NCBI RefSeq assembly: GCF_028473605.1
Contig: NZ_CP097267.1
Location: 1,666,501 to 1,730,500, forward strand
Direction of reading: 5' to 3'
Length of the DNA stretch: 64,000 nucleotides
Origin: Acidovorax sp. NCPPB 3576
GTDB lineage: Bacteria > Pseudomonadota > Gammaproteobacteria > Burkholderiales > Burkholderiaceae_C
In this document: positions 37,084-45,577 of the stretch, piece by piece
How positions within the stretch are numbered: position 1 is the stretch's first letter
Layout of the letters: every line of letters starts with the position of its first letter
Translations under genes and position numbers: made by a program
Notes under the pieces: model-generated
What the model was told of the DNA's origin: nothing
The model's input: only the letters and a program-made list of their open reading frames with translations
The model's database searches: none

Positions 37084-38492
37084 GCCTGCACCTCGCGCGT
37101 GTTCATCATCAAAGGCTTGACCGGCGCCTGCGACCGCAGGCGGCCCACCTGTTCCACGGGAACGTGGCAGGCGCTCGCGACGATCTCCGCCGCGGCATGG
37201 CCGCAAAAGCGCCCCTGGCAGCGCCCCATGCCGACGCGGCTGAAGGCCTTGGCGCGGTTCACTTCCTGGCTGTCCATCTCGGTCACGCAGCGGCGCAGTT
37301 CGCCCGCGGTGACGGCCTCGCAGCGGCACACCACGGCTGCATCGGGCAGCGCCGCGGCCTGCGCATGCGGCCAGGGGAATGCCCGCGCCAGCCCCTGGCG
37401 AAAGCGGTCCATCTGACCCAGCGTGCGGCGCAGCGCGGGTGCCTCCTGGCCGTAGCGGGCGCTGCCGGCGGAATGCTTCAGGTCGGCCAGCGCCGCCAGG
37501 GCGGCCAGGCGGCCCGCGGCCTCGGCCCCGTCGGCCCCCAAAATGCGCACGCCGTCGCCCGCCAGATACACGCCGGGCGTGCTGCTGCGGCCGTCCGCGT
37601 CGATGCTGGGCAGCCACTGGCGGCTCACGGGTTCGAAGGCGAATTCGCAGCGCGCCAGATCGGCCAGTTGCGTCTCGGCCCGCAGGTGCCAGCCCAGGCC
37701 CACGGCATCGCATTCGAAGCGTTGTTCGCGGCCCTGCGCATCGCGCACGGCCACGGCCTGCACGCCCAGGCGGTCGTCGCCGTCGATGGACAGCGGCGCC
37801 ACGCCCTGCAGCACCGGCACGCCCGCTGCCCGCAGGCCGCGGATCAGCCCCAGGCCGCGCAGCGCGAGCATGGGCCGCGCCAGCAGGCCCGCGATGGCGG
37901 CCCAGGGCTTGGCGGCGGGCGCGGTGTCCAGCACCGCCGCCACGCGCGCGCCGGCCTGCACGTACTGCGAGGCCACCAGGTACAGCAGCGGCCCGCTGCC
38001 CAGAAAGACGACCTGCGAGCCGATGGCGCAGGCCTGGGCCTTCAGCGCGATCTGCGAGGCGCCCAGGCTGTAGCAGCCGGCGCGGTGCCAGCCGGGCACC
38101 GGCATGAGGCGGTCGGTGGCGCCGGCGCACACCAGCAGCGCGTCGAACGGCAGTGTCTGCTGCTCGCCGGCATGCACCACGTGCAGTTCGCCCGCGGTCA
38201 CGTTCCAGGCCAGGGTGTCGGGCCGGTAATCGACCGATGGGCGCAGGGCGTCGAAGTCGCGGTGCAGCGCCTGGGCCTTGCCGGCCTCGCTGCCGTAGAG
38301 CTTGGCGTAGGGCCGCTTGAAGCCTTCGGGCTGACGGCGGTAGATCTGCCCGCCGTCGCGCCGGCTTTCATCGACCACGGTGGGGCGCAGGCCGGCCTGC
38401 ACCAGCGCCTGGGCGGCGCGCACGCCGGCCGGGCCGGTGCCGACCACCACGATGCGGGGCGAGCCTGTGAGGGTGGCGGTGGGGGCGCTCAT
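37080..38492 (-). CDS. FAD/2Fe-2S oxidoreductase, alpha (HcnB/OoxA-type) subunit
   Basis: 470 residues. An N-terminal FAD motif (RIVVVGTGPAGVRAAQALVQAG), a second nucleotide-binding motif (QVVFLGSGPLLYLVASQYVQAG) and a C-terminal BFD-like iron-sulphur region with VCRCE and GRCQGRFCG. This composition identifies the alpha subunit of hydrogen cyanide synthase, opine oxidase and D-hydroxyproline dehydrogenase. Its gene overlaps both neighbours by four bases, so translation is coupled and the three proteins should be made in equal amounts. It would pass electrons from the FAD subunit to the respiratory chain. Confidence 0.9.
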   Translation of the reverse strand: MSAPTATLTGSPRIVVVGTGPAGVRAAQALVQAGLRPTVVDESRRDGGQIYRRQPEGFKRPYAKLYGSEAGKAQALHRDFDALRPSVDYRPDTLAWNVTAGELHVVHAGEQQTLPFDALLVCAGATDRLMPVPGWHRAGCYSLGASQIALKAQACAIGSQVVFLGSGPLLYLVASQYVQAGARVAAVLDTAPAAKPWAAIAGLLARPMLALRGLGLIRGLRAAGVPVLQGVAPLSIDGDDRLGVQAVAVRDAQGREQRFECDAVGLGWHLRAETQLADLARCEFAFEPVSRQWLPSIDADGRSSTPGVYLAGDGVRILGADGAEAAGRLAALAALADLKHSAGSARYGQEAPALRRTLGQMDRFRQGLARAFPWPHAQAAALPDAAVVCRCEAVTAGELRRCVTEMDSQEVNRAKAFSRVGMGRCQGRFCGHAAAEIVASACHVPVEQVGRLRSQAPVKPLMMNTREVQA

Positions 38493-38863
38493 GCCGCGTC
38501 CCCCGGCGCATGGCGCGCCAGCGATTCACGCAGGTCCGGCGTCACCGGCCAGTGCGCCGCGGGCGGGTGGGTGAGCACCTCCATGCCCGCTTCGGCCGGC
38601 GTGGAGCAGGCGCGCAGCCGCCCGCCCGAAGGCGTCCACACCCAGCAGTCCTGGCAGGCGCCCATGAGGCAAAAGCCCGCGCGCGGTCCGTCGCCGAACT
38701 CGCTGTCGCGCACCCGCCGGCCGTGCTGCAGCAGCGCCACCAGCAGGGTGTCGCCAGCGAGTGCGGCGGCAGGCAGGCCATCGATCGTCAGGGCGATCCG
38801 GGGGCGATCGGTCTCGGCCAGCCGCACGAAGCGGGCCGGCGGGCGGTGGGCGGTATCGGGCAT
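38489..38863 (-). CDS. 2Fe-2S-binding gamma (HcnA-type) subunit
   Basis: 124 residues of plant-ferredoxin type. The cluster ligands are the Cx4Cx2C run in GFCLMGACQDCWV plus a later Cys in RACST. The N-terminal half has the beta-grasp pattern IALTIDGLPAAALAGDTLLVALLQHG. It supplies the 2Fe-2S centre of the three-subunit dehydrogenase encoded downstream (ATGA overlap). It is 16 bases behind the Lrp regulator stop, so the regulator and the enzyme genes very probably share a transcript. Confidence 0.88.
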   Translation of the reverse strand: MPDTAHRPPARFVRLAETDRPRIALTIDGLPAAALAGDTLLVALLQHGRRVRDSEFGDGPRAGFCLMGACQDCWVWTPSGGRLRACSTPAEAGMEVLTHPPAAHWPVTPDLRESLARHAPGDAA

Positions 38864-38879
38864 GGGCGTCTGGAGGGGG

Positions 38880-39377
38880 TCAGCGCTGGTGGGGAAAAAG
38901 CCGTTCGATGGGACAGTGCGTCTTGATGAACGGCGTCTTGATGACGATGTAGCTGAAGTACTTGGAGATGCCGAGGTTGCGTTCGAGCAGGTCCTCGATC
39001 ACCTCCTGGTAATGGTTCACGCCGCGCGTCAGAAAGCGCAGCAGGTAGTCGTAGCCGCCGCTCACCAAGTGGCATTCGAGCACCTCGTCCACCTCGCGGA
39101 TCGCGGCCTCGAAGCGCGTGAAGTCCTCGCGGCGGTGGTCGGTGAGCGTGACTTCGGTGAACACGGTGAGCGTGTCGCCCAGCTTTTCCAGGCGCAGGTG
39201 CGCGCCGTAGCCGGCGATGTAGCCCGCCTGCTCCAGGCGCTTGACGCGGATCAGGCAGGGGCTGGGCGACAGGCCCACCGCGTCCGCCAGGTCCACATTG
39301 GTCATGCGCCCGTTCTTCTGCAGCTGCGCGAGGATGCGCAGGTCCAGGCGGTCGATCTTGAAGGCTTCGTTCATCAT
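38880..39377 (-). CDS. Lrp/AsnC-family transcriptional regulator
   Basis: 165 residues: an N-terminal helix-turn-helix (FKIDRLDLRILAQLQKNGRM, then TNVDLADAVGLSPSPCLIRVKRLEQAGYI) and a C-terminal RAM ligand-binding domain (VLECHLVSGGYDYLLRFLTRGVNHYQ). Lrp-type regulators sense amino acids. Here the gene sits between a class III aminotransferase and the amine dehydrogenase trio, all on the minus strand, and should control one or both in answer to the substrate. Two adjacent ATG codons (39375-39377 and 39372-39374) could be the start. Confidence 0.92.
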   Translation of the reverse strand: MMNEAFKIDRLDLRILAQLQKNGRMTNVDLADAVGLSPSPCLIRVKRLEQAGYIAGYGAHLRLEKLGDTLTVFTEVTLTDHRREDFTRFEAAIREVDEVLECHLVSGGYDYLLRFLTRGVNHYQEVIEDLLERNLGISKYFSYIVIKTPFIKTHCPIERLFPHQR

Positions 39378-39462
39378 GGCGGCATCGGGGCGTGAAGGAG
39401 GCTTCGATTCTGCGGCGGCGCGGGGTTGCCGTGTTGGCGTTGCTCGGGCGTGGCCGCTGGTT

Positions 39463-40866
39463 TCAGCCCTTGAGCGCGGCGCGCACGTCGGGCGCGTCCA
39501 GCACGTCGTCCAGCGTCTTTCGCAGGCGCTTGAACATTTCGGCGAACTCGTCCTCGGTGTAGGTGAGCGCGGGCGCAAAGCCCAGGATGTTGTCGCCGAA
39601 GGCGCGGAACACGATGCCGTTGCGGTACGCCGTGGCCGCGATGCGCTCGGACAGGCCCAGCGCCGGATCGAACCCGCGCCGGGTCGCCTTGTCGCTCACC
39701 AGCTCCAGCGCGCCCAGCAGGCCGCGGTGGCGCGAATCGCCCACCAGCGGGTGCGCCAGCAAGGCATCCAGTCCGGCCGCGAAAGGCGCGGCGCCGCGCT
39801 GGCCGTTGGCGAGAATGCCGCCTTCCTCGTACAGCCGCAGCACCTCCAGCGCCACCGCCGCGCTCACTGGGTGGGCCGAGTAGGTGGCGCCGTGGCCGAT
39901 GGGCGCGCCCTCGGGTGCGCCGTCGGCGATGCCGGCGTAGAGGGCGTCCGAGATCATGGTGGCCCCCATGGGCACGTAGCCGGCCGTCAGGCCCTTGGCC
40001 AGCGTGAGGATGTCGGGCGACACGCCTTCGGCTTCGCAGGCGAACAGGGGGCCGGTGCGGCCGAAGCCGGTGATGACCTCGTCCACCACCAGCAGGATGC
40101 CCAGCTCGCGCGTGGCCTCCCGCATGGCCTTGAGCCAGCCCTGAGGCGGCACGATCACCCCGCCCGATCCCTGGATGGGCTCGCAGAAGAAGGCCGCCAC
40201 GTTGTCCGCGCCCAGCTCGGCCACCTTGGCCCGCAGCGCCGCCACCGAGGCCGCGATGATGGCCGGGCCGTCCGATGGGTCCGCGGCGCGGTAGGGGTTG
40301 GGCGAGGGAATGTAGTGCTGCGTCGGCAGCGGCAGGTCGAACCCGCGGTGGAAGGCGGGCAGGGCGGTGAGCCCGGCGCCAGTGGACGACGAGCCGTGGT
40401 AGCCGCGCTCCAGCGCGATGAAGTGCTTCTTGGACGGCTTGCCGATGGCATTGTGGTACTGCACGATGAAGCGCACGGCGGCATCCACCGCCTCGGAGCC
40501 GCCCAGCGTGAAGTACACGTGGTTCAGCGACTTCGGCGCGAGCTGCACCAGCTTTTCGGCCAGAAGAATGGCCGGCTCGCTGCTGAAGTGGAAGTAGCCC
40601 GTGGCGTAGGGCAGGCGGCGCATCTGCTCGGCGGCTGCCTGCACCACGCTCTCCTGGCCGTAGCCCACGTTCACGCACCACAGGCCGGCGAAGGCGTCCA
40701 GCAGCTCGTTGCCCTTGGCATCGGTGAGCCACGCCCCCCGGCCCGAGGACAGCACGGTCGGGCCGCGGCGCTCGTGCGCTCGCCAGGGCGAGACGGGGTG
40801 GATCAAATGCGCCCGGTCGATGGCATCGAGCGAGGCGAGCTGGGGCAGGTCGGTGAGTTGGGTCAT
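39463..40866 (-). CDS. Class III (omega) aminotransferase
   Basis: 467 residues. The PLP lysine is Lys291 in TLAKGLTAGYVPMGA; VVDEVITGFGRTG holds the cofactor-contacting Asp, and GGSEAVDAAVRF the phosphate-binding part. This subgroup uses pyruvate with omega-amino acids, beta-alanine or diamines such as putrescine. In this neighbourhood it probably removes an amino group and releases an aldehyde, with an aldehyde dehydrogenase (43165) and gabD (53376) to oxidise it. Which amine is used cannot be told. Confidence 0.92.
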   Translation of the reverse strand: MTQLTDLPQLASLDAIDRAHLIHPVSPWRAHERRGPTVLSSGRGAWLTDAKGNELLDAFAGLWCVNVGYGQESVVQAAAEQMRRLPYATGYFHFSSEPAILLAEKLVQLAPKSLNHVYFTLGGSEAVDAAVRFIVQYHNAIGKPSKKHFIALERGYHGSSSTGAGLTALPAFHRGFDLPLPTQHYIPSPNPYRAADPSDGPAIIAASVAALRAKVAELGADNVAAFFCEPIQGSGGVIVPPQGWLKAMREATRELGILLVVDEVITGFGRTGPLFACEAEGVSPDILTLAKGLTAGYVPMGATMISDALYAGIADGAPEGAPIGHGATYSAHPVSAAVALEVLRLYEEGGILANGQRGAAPFAAGLDALLAHPLVGDSRHRGLLGALELVSDKATRRGFDPALGLSERIAATAYRNGIVFRAFGDNILGFAPALTYTEDEFAEMFKRLRKTLDDVLDAPDVRAALKG

Positions 40867-41056
40867 GGCAGGGTCCGGTCGCGGGCCAGGGGTTCGGTGG
40901 CGGTGGTGAGGCGTCTGTCGATGGCCCCAAGGTTAGGCCAGGGGCCGCTGCGCGTGGTGCTGCTTTGGCGGGGTTTCGCGCAGCACGCTGCGGTTGTTGG
41001 CGCGGTGGCAGCAGATCGTGCCGTGCCTCTTGGGCGCTGGCGGCCGGCCGCCTGCG

Positions 41057-41992
41057 TCAGTAGCCGCGCGAGCGGTCCACCAGCCCCACCATGGGCTCGC
41101 CCGCGTCGAACCGGCGCAGGTTGTCGATCACCACGTTGGCGGCGCTCAGGGGCTGGGTCATGCTCGCGATGTGCGGGGTGAGCTGCACGCGCGGGTGCCG
41201 CCAGAAGGCGTGCGACGGCGGCAGGGGCTCGGGGTCGGTCACGTCGAGCACCGCCTCGCCGATCTGCCCCACGGCCAGCGCGGCCAGCAGGTCGGTGTCG
41301 ATCAATTGCGGCCCGCGCCCCACGTGCACCAGCGCGGCACCGGCCGGCAATTGCGCGAACAGGTCCTTGTTCAAGAAGCCCCGCGTGGCATCGGTCAGCG
41401 GCAGCAAACACACCAGGATGTCGGTGCGGGCCAGGAAGGCCGGCAGTTCGTTCTGGTCCGCGTAGCAGTGCATGCCGGCGATCTGGTGGCGCGAGCGGCT
41501 CCAGCCCGCGCAGTCGAAGCCCAGGCCCCGCAATGGGGCCAGCACCGCCTGCCCCAGCGAGCCCAGGCCCAGCACGCCCACCCGGCGTTCGCTGGCCGGG
41601 CGCACCGGCAGTACGCGCCATTCGCCTTGCTGCTGCTGGCGGCGGTACTGGGGCATGTCGCGGTGCAGGCCCAGCACGGCGTGCGTCACGTACTCCACCA
41701 TGCCCTGCACGATGCCCGGCTCCACCATGCGCACGACAGGCAACTGGGGCGGCAGCGCGGCGAAGTCGAACTGGTCCACCCCCGCGCCCGATGAAAACAG
41801 CACCTGCAATTGCGGAAAGCGCGTGGCCAGGTCCTGCGGCGGCTCCCAGGCCGCGAGAAAGCGCACCAGGGCCGGGTCGCCGATGTCGGGCCAGATGCGA
41901 AAGTCGATCTCGGGCGCGCGTTCGCGGAACACGCCGGCCCACTGGCGCCCGCGCACGGGGTCGGATTTGTAGAGGAAGGTGGTCGGTGTCAC
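41057..41992 (-). CDS. ghrA: Glyoxylate/hydroxypyruvate reductase A-type dehydrogenase
   Basis: 311 residues, D-isomer 2-hydroxyacid dehydrogenase family. NAD(P) motif: RVGVLGLGSLGQAVLAPLRGLGF; catalytic Arg/Glu/His pieces: LVHVGRGPQLIDTDLL, DVTDPEPLPPSHAFWRHP, and LTPHIASMTQP. It would reduce glyoxylate or hydroxypyruvate with NAD(P)H. It heads the minus-strand series that includes the aminotransferase. A 190-base gap separates them and could hold a separate promoter. Confidence 0.9.
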   Translation of the reverse strand: MTPTTFLYKSDPVRGRQWAGVFRERAPEIDFRIWPDIGDPALVRFLAAWEPPQDLATRFPQLQVLFSSGAGVDQFDFAALPPQLPVVRMVEPGIVQGMVEYVTHAVLGLHRDMPQYRRQQQQGEWRVLPVRPASERRVGVLGLGSLGQAVLAPLRGLGFDCAGWSRSRHQIAGMHCYADQNELPAFLARTDILVCLLPLTDATRGFLNKDLFAQLPAGAALVHVGRGPQLIDTDLLAALAVGQIGEAVLDVTDPEPLPPSHAFWRHPRVQLTPHIASMTQPLSAANVVIDNLRRFDAGEPMVGLVDRSRGY

Positions 41993-42030
41993 GGCAAGGC
42001 TCGGCAGGGTGGATCGTCAAAGGGGCGGGC

Positions 42031-42930
42031 TCAGCCCAGCGCCTGGGTGGCCAGGGCGAACAGCCGCGGTGTGCCGTGCGGGGCGTCCGATGCGGTGGGC
42101 AGGGTGCCGCCGCGCACCATGGTGGTGGGCGCGTCCACGCGCAGCAGGCCGATGCTCTCCAGCCACTCGGCCAGGCCGCTGTCGAAATCGATGTCGATGC
42201 GCGTGAAGTGGCCGGCGTTCATGCCCGCCAGGTGGGCGATCAGCGCCTTGGCGCTTTCCGCATCCGGTGCCACCACGGGGCCGATGGCATGCCCGCGGCC
42301 GAAGCGCCGCAGCAGCGCGAAGCCGCGCTGCTCGCCATCGTGGTCCAGCACCACGCAGGCATCGCTGCGCGCCAGCAGGTCGTCGATGAGCGCATCGCGC
42401 GGCATGCCGCGCGCCTGGGCGTCGAGCCGGTGCAACGCGGCCGCCTCGTTCAGGCCGGAGGGGCGCAGGCGCCAGCTTGGCGGCAGGGCGATCAGCGGCG
42501 TGGGCCGGGCCACGCCCTGGTGCTGGCGCACCTCGCCCGTGCGCACGAAGCCCAGGCGCTCGTACAGGCCGCGCCCTTCGGCGGTGGCATGCAGCAGCAC
42601 CGTGTGGCCGTCCAGGCCGTCGAGCAGCGTGGTCATCAGGCGGTGGCCGATGCGGCGGCCCTGGCAGGCCGGGGTGACGAGCACCAGCCCGATGGTGGCG
42701 TGCCGATCGCCCCACTTCCAGCGCTGGGCGGTGGCGATGGTCTGCCCGTCGCGCTCGGCCACGAGGCCCTCGGAATGCGCGAACACCTGCTCCCAGTCGG
42801 CCAGCCGGTGCGGCCAGCGCAGTTCGGCCGACAGCGCCTGCGCCTGCGGCAGGTCGTCGGGCGTCATGGGGCGCAGCAGCACGCCGTCCTCGGCGGTGGC
42901 GGGGGTGGCGGGCAGGGCGGTGGAGAGCAT
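42031..42930 (-). CDS. Tandem GNAT-type N-acetyltransferase
   Basis: 299 residues. The first half is a clear GNAT domain (VLLRPMTPDDLPQAQALSAELRW...VLVTPACQGRRIGHRLMTTLL, then ATAEGRGLYERLGF), and the second half looks like a degenerate second GNAT/YitH-type domain (VVAPDAESAKALIAHLAG...WLESIGL). The acceptor is unknown. It is first of the minus-strand run and divergent from the aldehyde dehydrogenase gene, with 234 bases between the starts. Confidence 0.85.
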   Translation of the reverse strand: MLSTALPATPATAEDGVLLRPMTPDDLPQAQALSAELRWPHRLADWEQVFAHSEGLVAERDGQTIATAQRWKWGDRHATIGLVLVTPACQGRRIGHRLMTTLLDGLDGHTVLLHATAEGRGLYERLGFVRTGEVRQHQGVARPTPLIALPPSWRLRPSGLNEAAALHRLDAQARGMPRDALIDDLLARSDACVVLDHDGEQRGFALLRRFGRGHAIGPVVAPDAESAKALIAHLAGMNAGHFTRIDIDFDSGLAEWLESIGLLRVDAPTTMVRGGTLPTASDAPHGTPRLFALATQALG

Positions 42931-43164
42931 GGGCGGCGTCCTCGTTGCGAAGGGATTGGGCGTCTATCTTGGACGACATCGGCAGGCCGCACCACCCCGA
43001 ATTCGGGTTTGCCCGCAACTTGCAAGCTTCGTCTGCGGGGCGCGTGCGTTTTGCAATTCGCTGCGGTGCCGCGGGGCGTTACGGGCACAAATGCTGGGGC
43101 TTCCTGCCTAGCATCGAAGCACCTTTTTCCAACGGTGCGCAGGCCCTTGCGCGCCCCTTGTTCC
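42931..43164. other. Divergent promoter region (GNAT gene / aldehyde dehydrogenase)
   Basis: The two opposite transcription units start from this 234-base stretch. It contains a lower-GC patch (TTTGCCCGCAACTTGCAAGC, then GCGTTTTGCAATTCGC) with repeated TTGCAA words, which might bind a regulator, but no clear symmetric operator or sigma-70 pair was identified. Confidence 0.35.
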
Positions 43165-44658
43165 ATGCTGCTTTTCGATCCCCGGTCCATCGCCGTTCCC
43201 GCCGGCCACTTCATTGGCGGGCGCCTCGTGCCCGATGCCGGCCGCATCGCCGTGCTGCGCCCCTCCGACGGCCAATGGCATGCCGACCTGCCGCTGGCCG
43301 ATGCCGCCACCGTGGACGCCGCGGTGCAGGATGCGTGGCAGGCCTGGCGCACCACCGACTGGGCGCGGCGCGCCCCGCGGGAGCGCGCCCGCGTGCTGCG
43401 CCGCTGGGCCGACATGATCGAGGCCGACGGCCTGCAGCTGGCGCCGCTGGAGGCCGTGTGCTCCACGCGGCCGGTGCGCGATGCCGCGGCGTGGGATGTG
43501 CCCTTCACGGCCGAAGGGCTGCGCTTTTTTGCCGAGTACGCCGACAAGCTCGGCGGCGAGGTGGCCGCCACGCGGCACGACCACCTGGGCATGGTGGTGG
43601 CCGAGCCCTACGGCGTGGTGGGTGCCATCACGCCGTGGAATTTCCCGCTGGTGATGATGTCGTGGAAGGTGGGCGCTGCATTGGCCGCAGGCAACGCGGT
43701 GGTGCTCAAGCCGTCCGAGATGACGCCGTTTTCCGCCGTGCGGCTGGCCCAGCTGGCGGTGGAGGCGGGCGTGCCGCCCGGGCTCTTCAACGTGGTGCAG
43801 GGCGATGGCCGCACCACCGGCGATGCGCTCACGCGGCACCCCCGGATCGCCAAGATGACCTTCACCGGATCGACGCGCACGGGCGCCGCCATCATGGCCA
43901 CCTGTGCGCTGCAGGGCCCCAAGCCCGTCACGCTGGAGCTGGGCGGCAAGAGCCCGCAGCTCGTCTTCGACGACGCGCCCGACATCGACCGGCTGGCCGG
44001 CCTCATCGCCGGCGCCATCACCGGCAACGCGGGCCAGGTGTGCGTGGCGGGGTCGCGGCTCATCGTGCAGCGCGGCATCGCGGCGGAACTGGTGGAGCGC
44101 ATCGGCGCACGGTTCGCCGCGCTGCGGCCCGGCGCCACCTGGGACGACACCGCCACGCTGCCGCCCATCATCTCGGCGCCGCAGGCCGCGCGCATCCTGG
44201 ACATCGTGGAGCGCGCGCGCGACGCGGGCGCGCAGCTGCGCTGCGGCGGGGGGCTGTTCGACGACGTGGCCGGCGGCGTGGCGGGTGGCGCGTATTTCCA
44301 GCCGACGCTGCTCGAAGGCGTGGCGGCCGACAGCCCCGCCGTGCAGGAAGAGATCTTCGGCCCCGTGCTCACGGTGCAGACCTTCGACACCGAGGAAGAG
44401 GGGCTGGCCCTGGCCGGGCACGCGCACTACGGCCTGGCGGCCGGCGTGCACACCGCCGACATCGGCCGCGCGCTGCGCGCCATGCGCGGCATCAGCGCGG
44501 GCACGGTCTGGATCAACCGCTACGGACGCAGCGCGGACTTCGTCATTCCCACCGGCGGCTACCACCAGTCCGGCATCGGCAAGGACCTGGGCCGCCAGGC
44601 GGTGGAGGCGAACCTGCGCTTCAAAAGCGTGCTCATCGACTTTGCTGCGGCGCACTAA
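43165..44658 (+). CDS. NAD-dependent aldehyde dehydrogenase (betaine/gamma-aminobutyraldehyde type)
   Basis: 497 residues. Catalytic Cys293 is in GNAGQVCVAGSRL and the general base Glu258 in VTLELGGKSPQ; GAITPWNFPLVMMSWK and TFTGSTRTG are the cofactor motifs. It should oxidise an aminoaldehyde or similar aldehyde to the acid. ATG 43165 gives a family-like N-terminus; the frame is open much further upstream without a plausible start. The conserved region around residue 95 reads LEAVCSTRPVRDAA rather than the usual T-LDxGKP motif, a mild oddity. Confidence 0.92.
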   Translation: MLLFDPRSIAVPAGHFIGGRLVPDAGRIAVLRPSDGQWHADLPLADAATVDAAVQDAWQAWRTTDWARRAPRERARVLRRWADMIEADGLQLAPLEAVCSTRPVRDAAAWDVPFTAEGLRFFAEYADKLGGEVAATRHDHLGMVVAEPYGVVGAITPWNFPLVMMSWKVGAALAAGNAVVLKPSEMTPFSAVRLAQLAVEAGVPPGLFNVVQGDGRTTGDALTRHPRIAKMTFTGSTRTGAAIMATCALQGPKPVTLELGGKSPQLVFDDAPDIDRLAGLIAGAITGNAGQVCVAGSRLIVQRGIAAELVERIGARFAALRPGATWDDTATLPPIISAPQAARILDIVERARDAGAQLRCGGGLFDDVAGGVAGGAYFQPTLLEGVAADSPAVQEEIFGPVLTVQTFDTEEEGLALAGHAHYGLAAGVHTADIGRALRAMRGISAGTVWINRYGRSADFVIPTGGYHQSGIGKDLGRQAVEANLRFKSVLIDFAAAH

Positions 44659-44873
44659 CGGTGCACGGTTGCACGCCGGCGGTGCAGACCGCACGGCATG
44701 CCGCAAGGCCCCTGGCAAACCGCAGCTTTCGCGTGCCGCACCCCTGTATTTCCCTATGACACCCGCGAAACCGCGTGCTTCAATCACTTCGTAATGACAC
44801 TGTCGCAAACGCCAAATAAGGCGCTGCGAACCGCCCCGGTCGGTGACCGGCCCAACCCGAGGATTCCGAGACC

Positions 44874-45539
44874 ATGACCTTCCGTCCCAAGTACGTGACC
44901 TTCGACTGCTACGGCACGCTCACCCGCTTTCGCATGGGCGAGATGACGCGTGAACTCTTCGCCGACCGCATTCCGGCCGAGCGCATGGAGCAGTTCATCG
45001 CTGACTTCAGCGCCTACCGCTTCGACGAAGTGCTGGGCGACTGGAAGCCCTACGAAGCGGTGCTCAAGAATGCCGTGCGCCGCCTGTGCAAGCAGTGGAA
45101 GATCCAGTACCTGGACGCCGACGGCCAGAAGTTCTACGACGCCGTGCCCACCTGGGACCCGCATGCCGACGTGCCCGCGGGCCTGGCCAAGGTCGCCAAG
45201 GAGATCCCGCTGGTGATCCTGTCCAACGCCTCCGACGACCAGATCCAGAAGAACGTCGCCATGCTCGGCGCGCCGTTCCACCGCGTGTACACCGCGCAGC
45301 AGGCCCAGGCCTACAAGCCGCGCCTGAAGGCGTTCGAATACATGCTCGACTCGCTGGGCTGCGGCCCGCAGGACGTGCTGCACGTGTCCTCCAGCCTGCG
45401 CTACGACCTGATGTCGGCCGACGACATCGGCATCAAGAACAAGGTGTTCGTGAACCGAGGCCACGGCCCGGGCAACCCGGCCTACCACTATGTGGAGATC
45501 GAAGACATCGGCGGACTGCCGGGTGTCGTCGGCCTCTGA
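44874..45539 (+). CDS. Haloacid dehalogenase type II-like hydrolase
   Basis: 221 residues. Motif I: YVTFDCYGTLTRF with the nucleophile Asp; motif II: VILSNASDD; motif III Lys in YKPRLKAFEYML; acidic/Ser region VLHVSSSLRYDLMSADDIGI. These match L-2-haloacid dehalogenases, though in many bacteria such genes sit with amine oxidases and act on unknown substrates. The following FAD oxidoreductase gene is 38 bases downstream, and the ABC transporter genes follow, so this probably starts the transport/oxidation operon. Confidence 0.88.
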   Translation: MTFRPKYVTFDCYGTLTRFRMGEMTRELFADRIPAERMEQFIADFSAYRFDEVLGDWKPYEAVLKNAVRRLCKQWKIQYLDADGQKFYDAVPTWDPHADVPAGLAKVAKEIPLVILSNASDDQIQKNVAMLGAPFHRVYTAQQAQAYKPRLKAFEYMLDSLGCGPQDVLHVSSSLRYDLMSADDIGIKNKVFVNRGHGPGNPAYHYVEIEDIGGLPGVVGL

Positions 45540-45577
45540 GCGGCTTTTTCTTCCACCCAGCCCGCACGCCCCCTGCC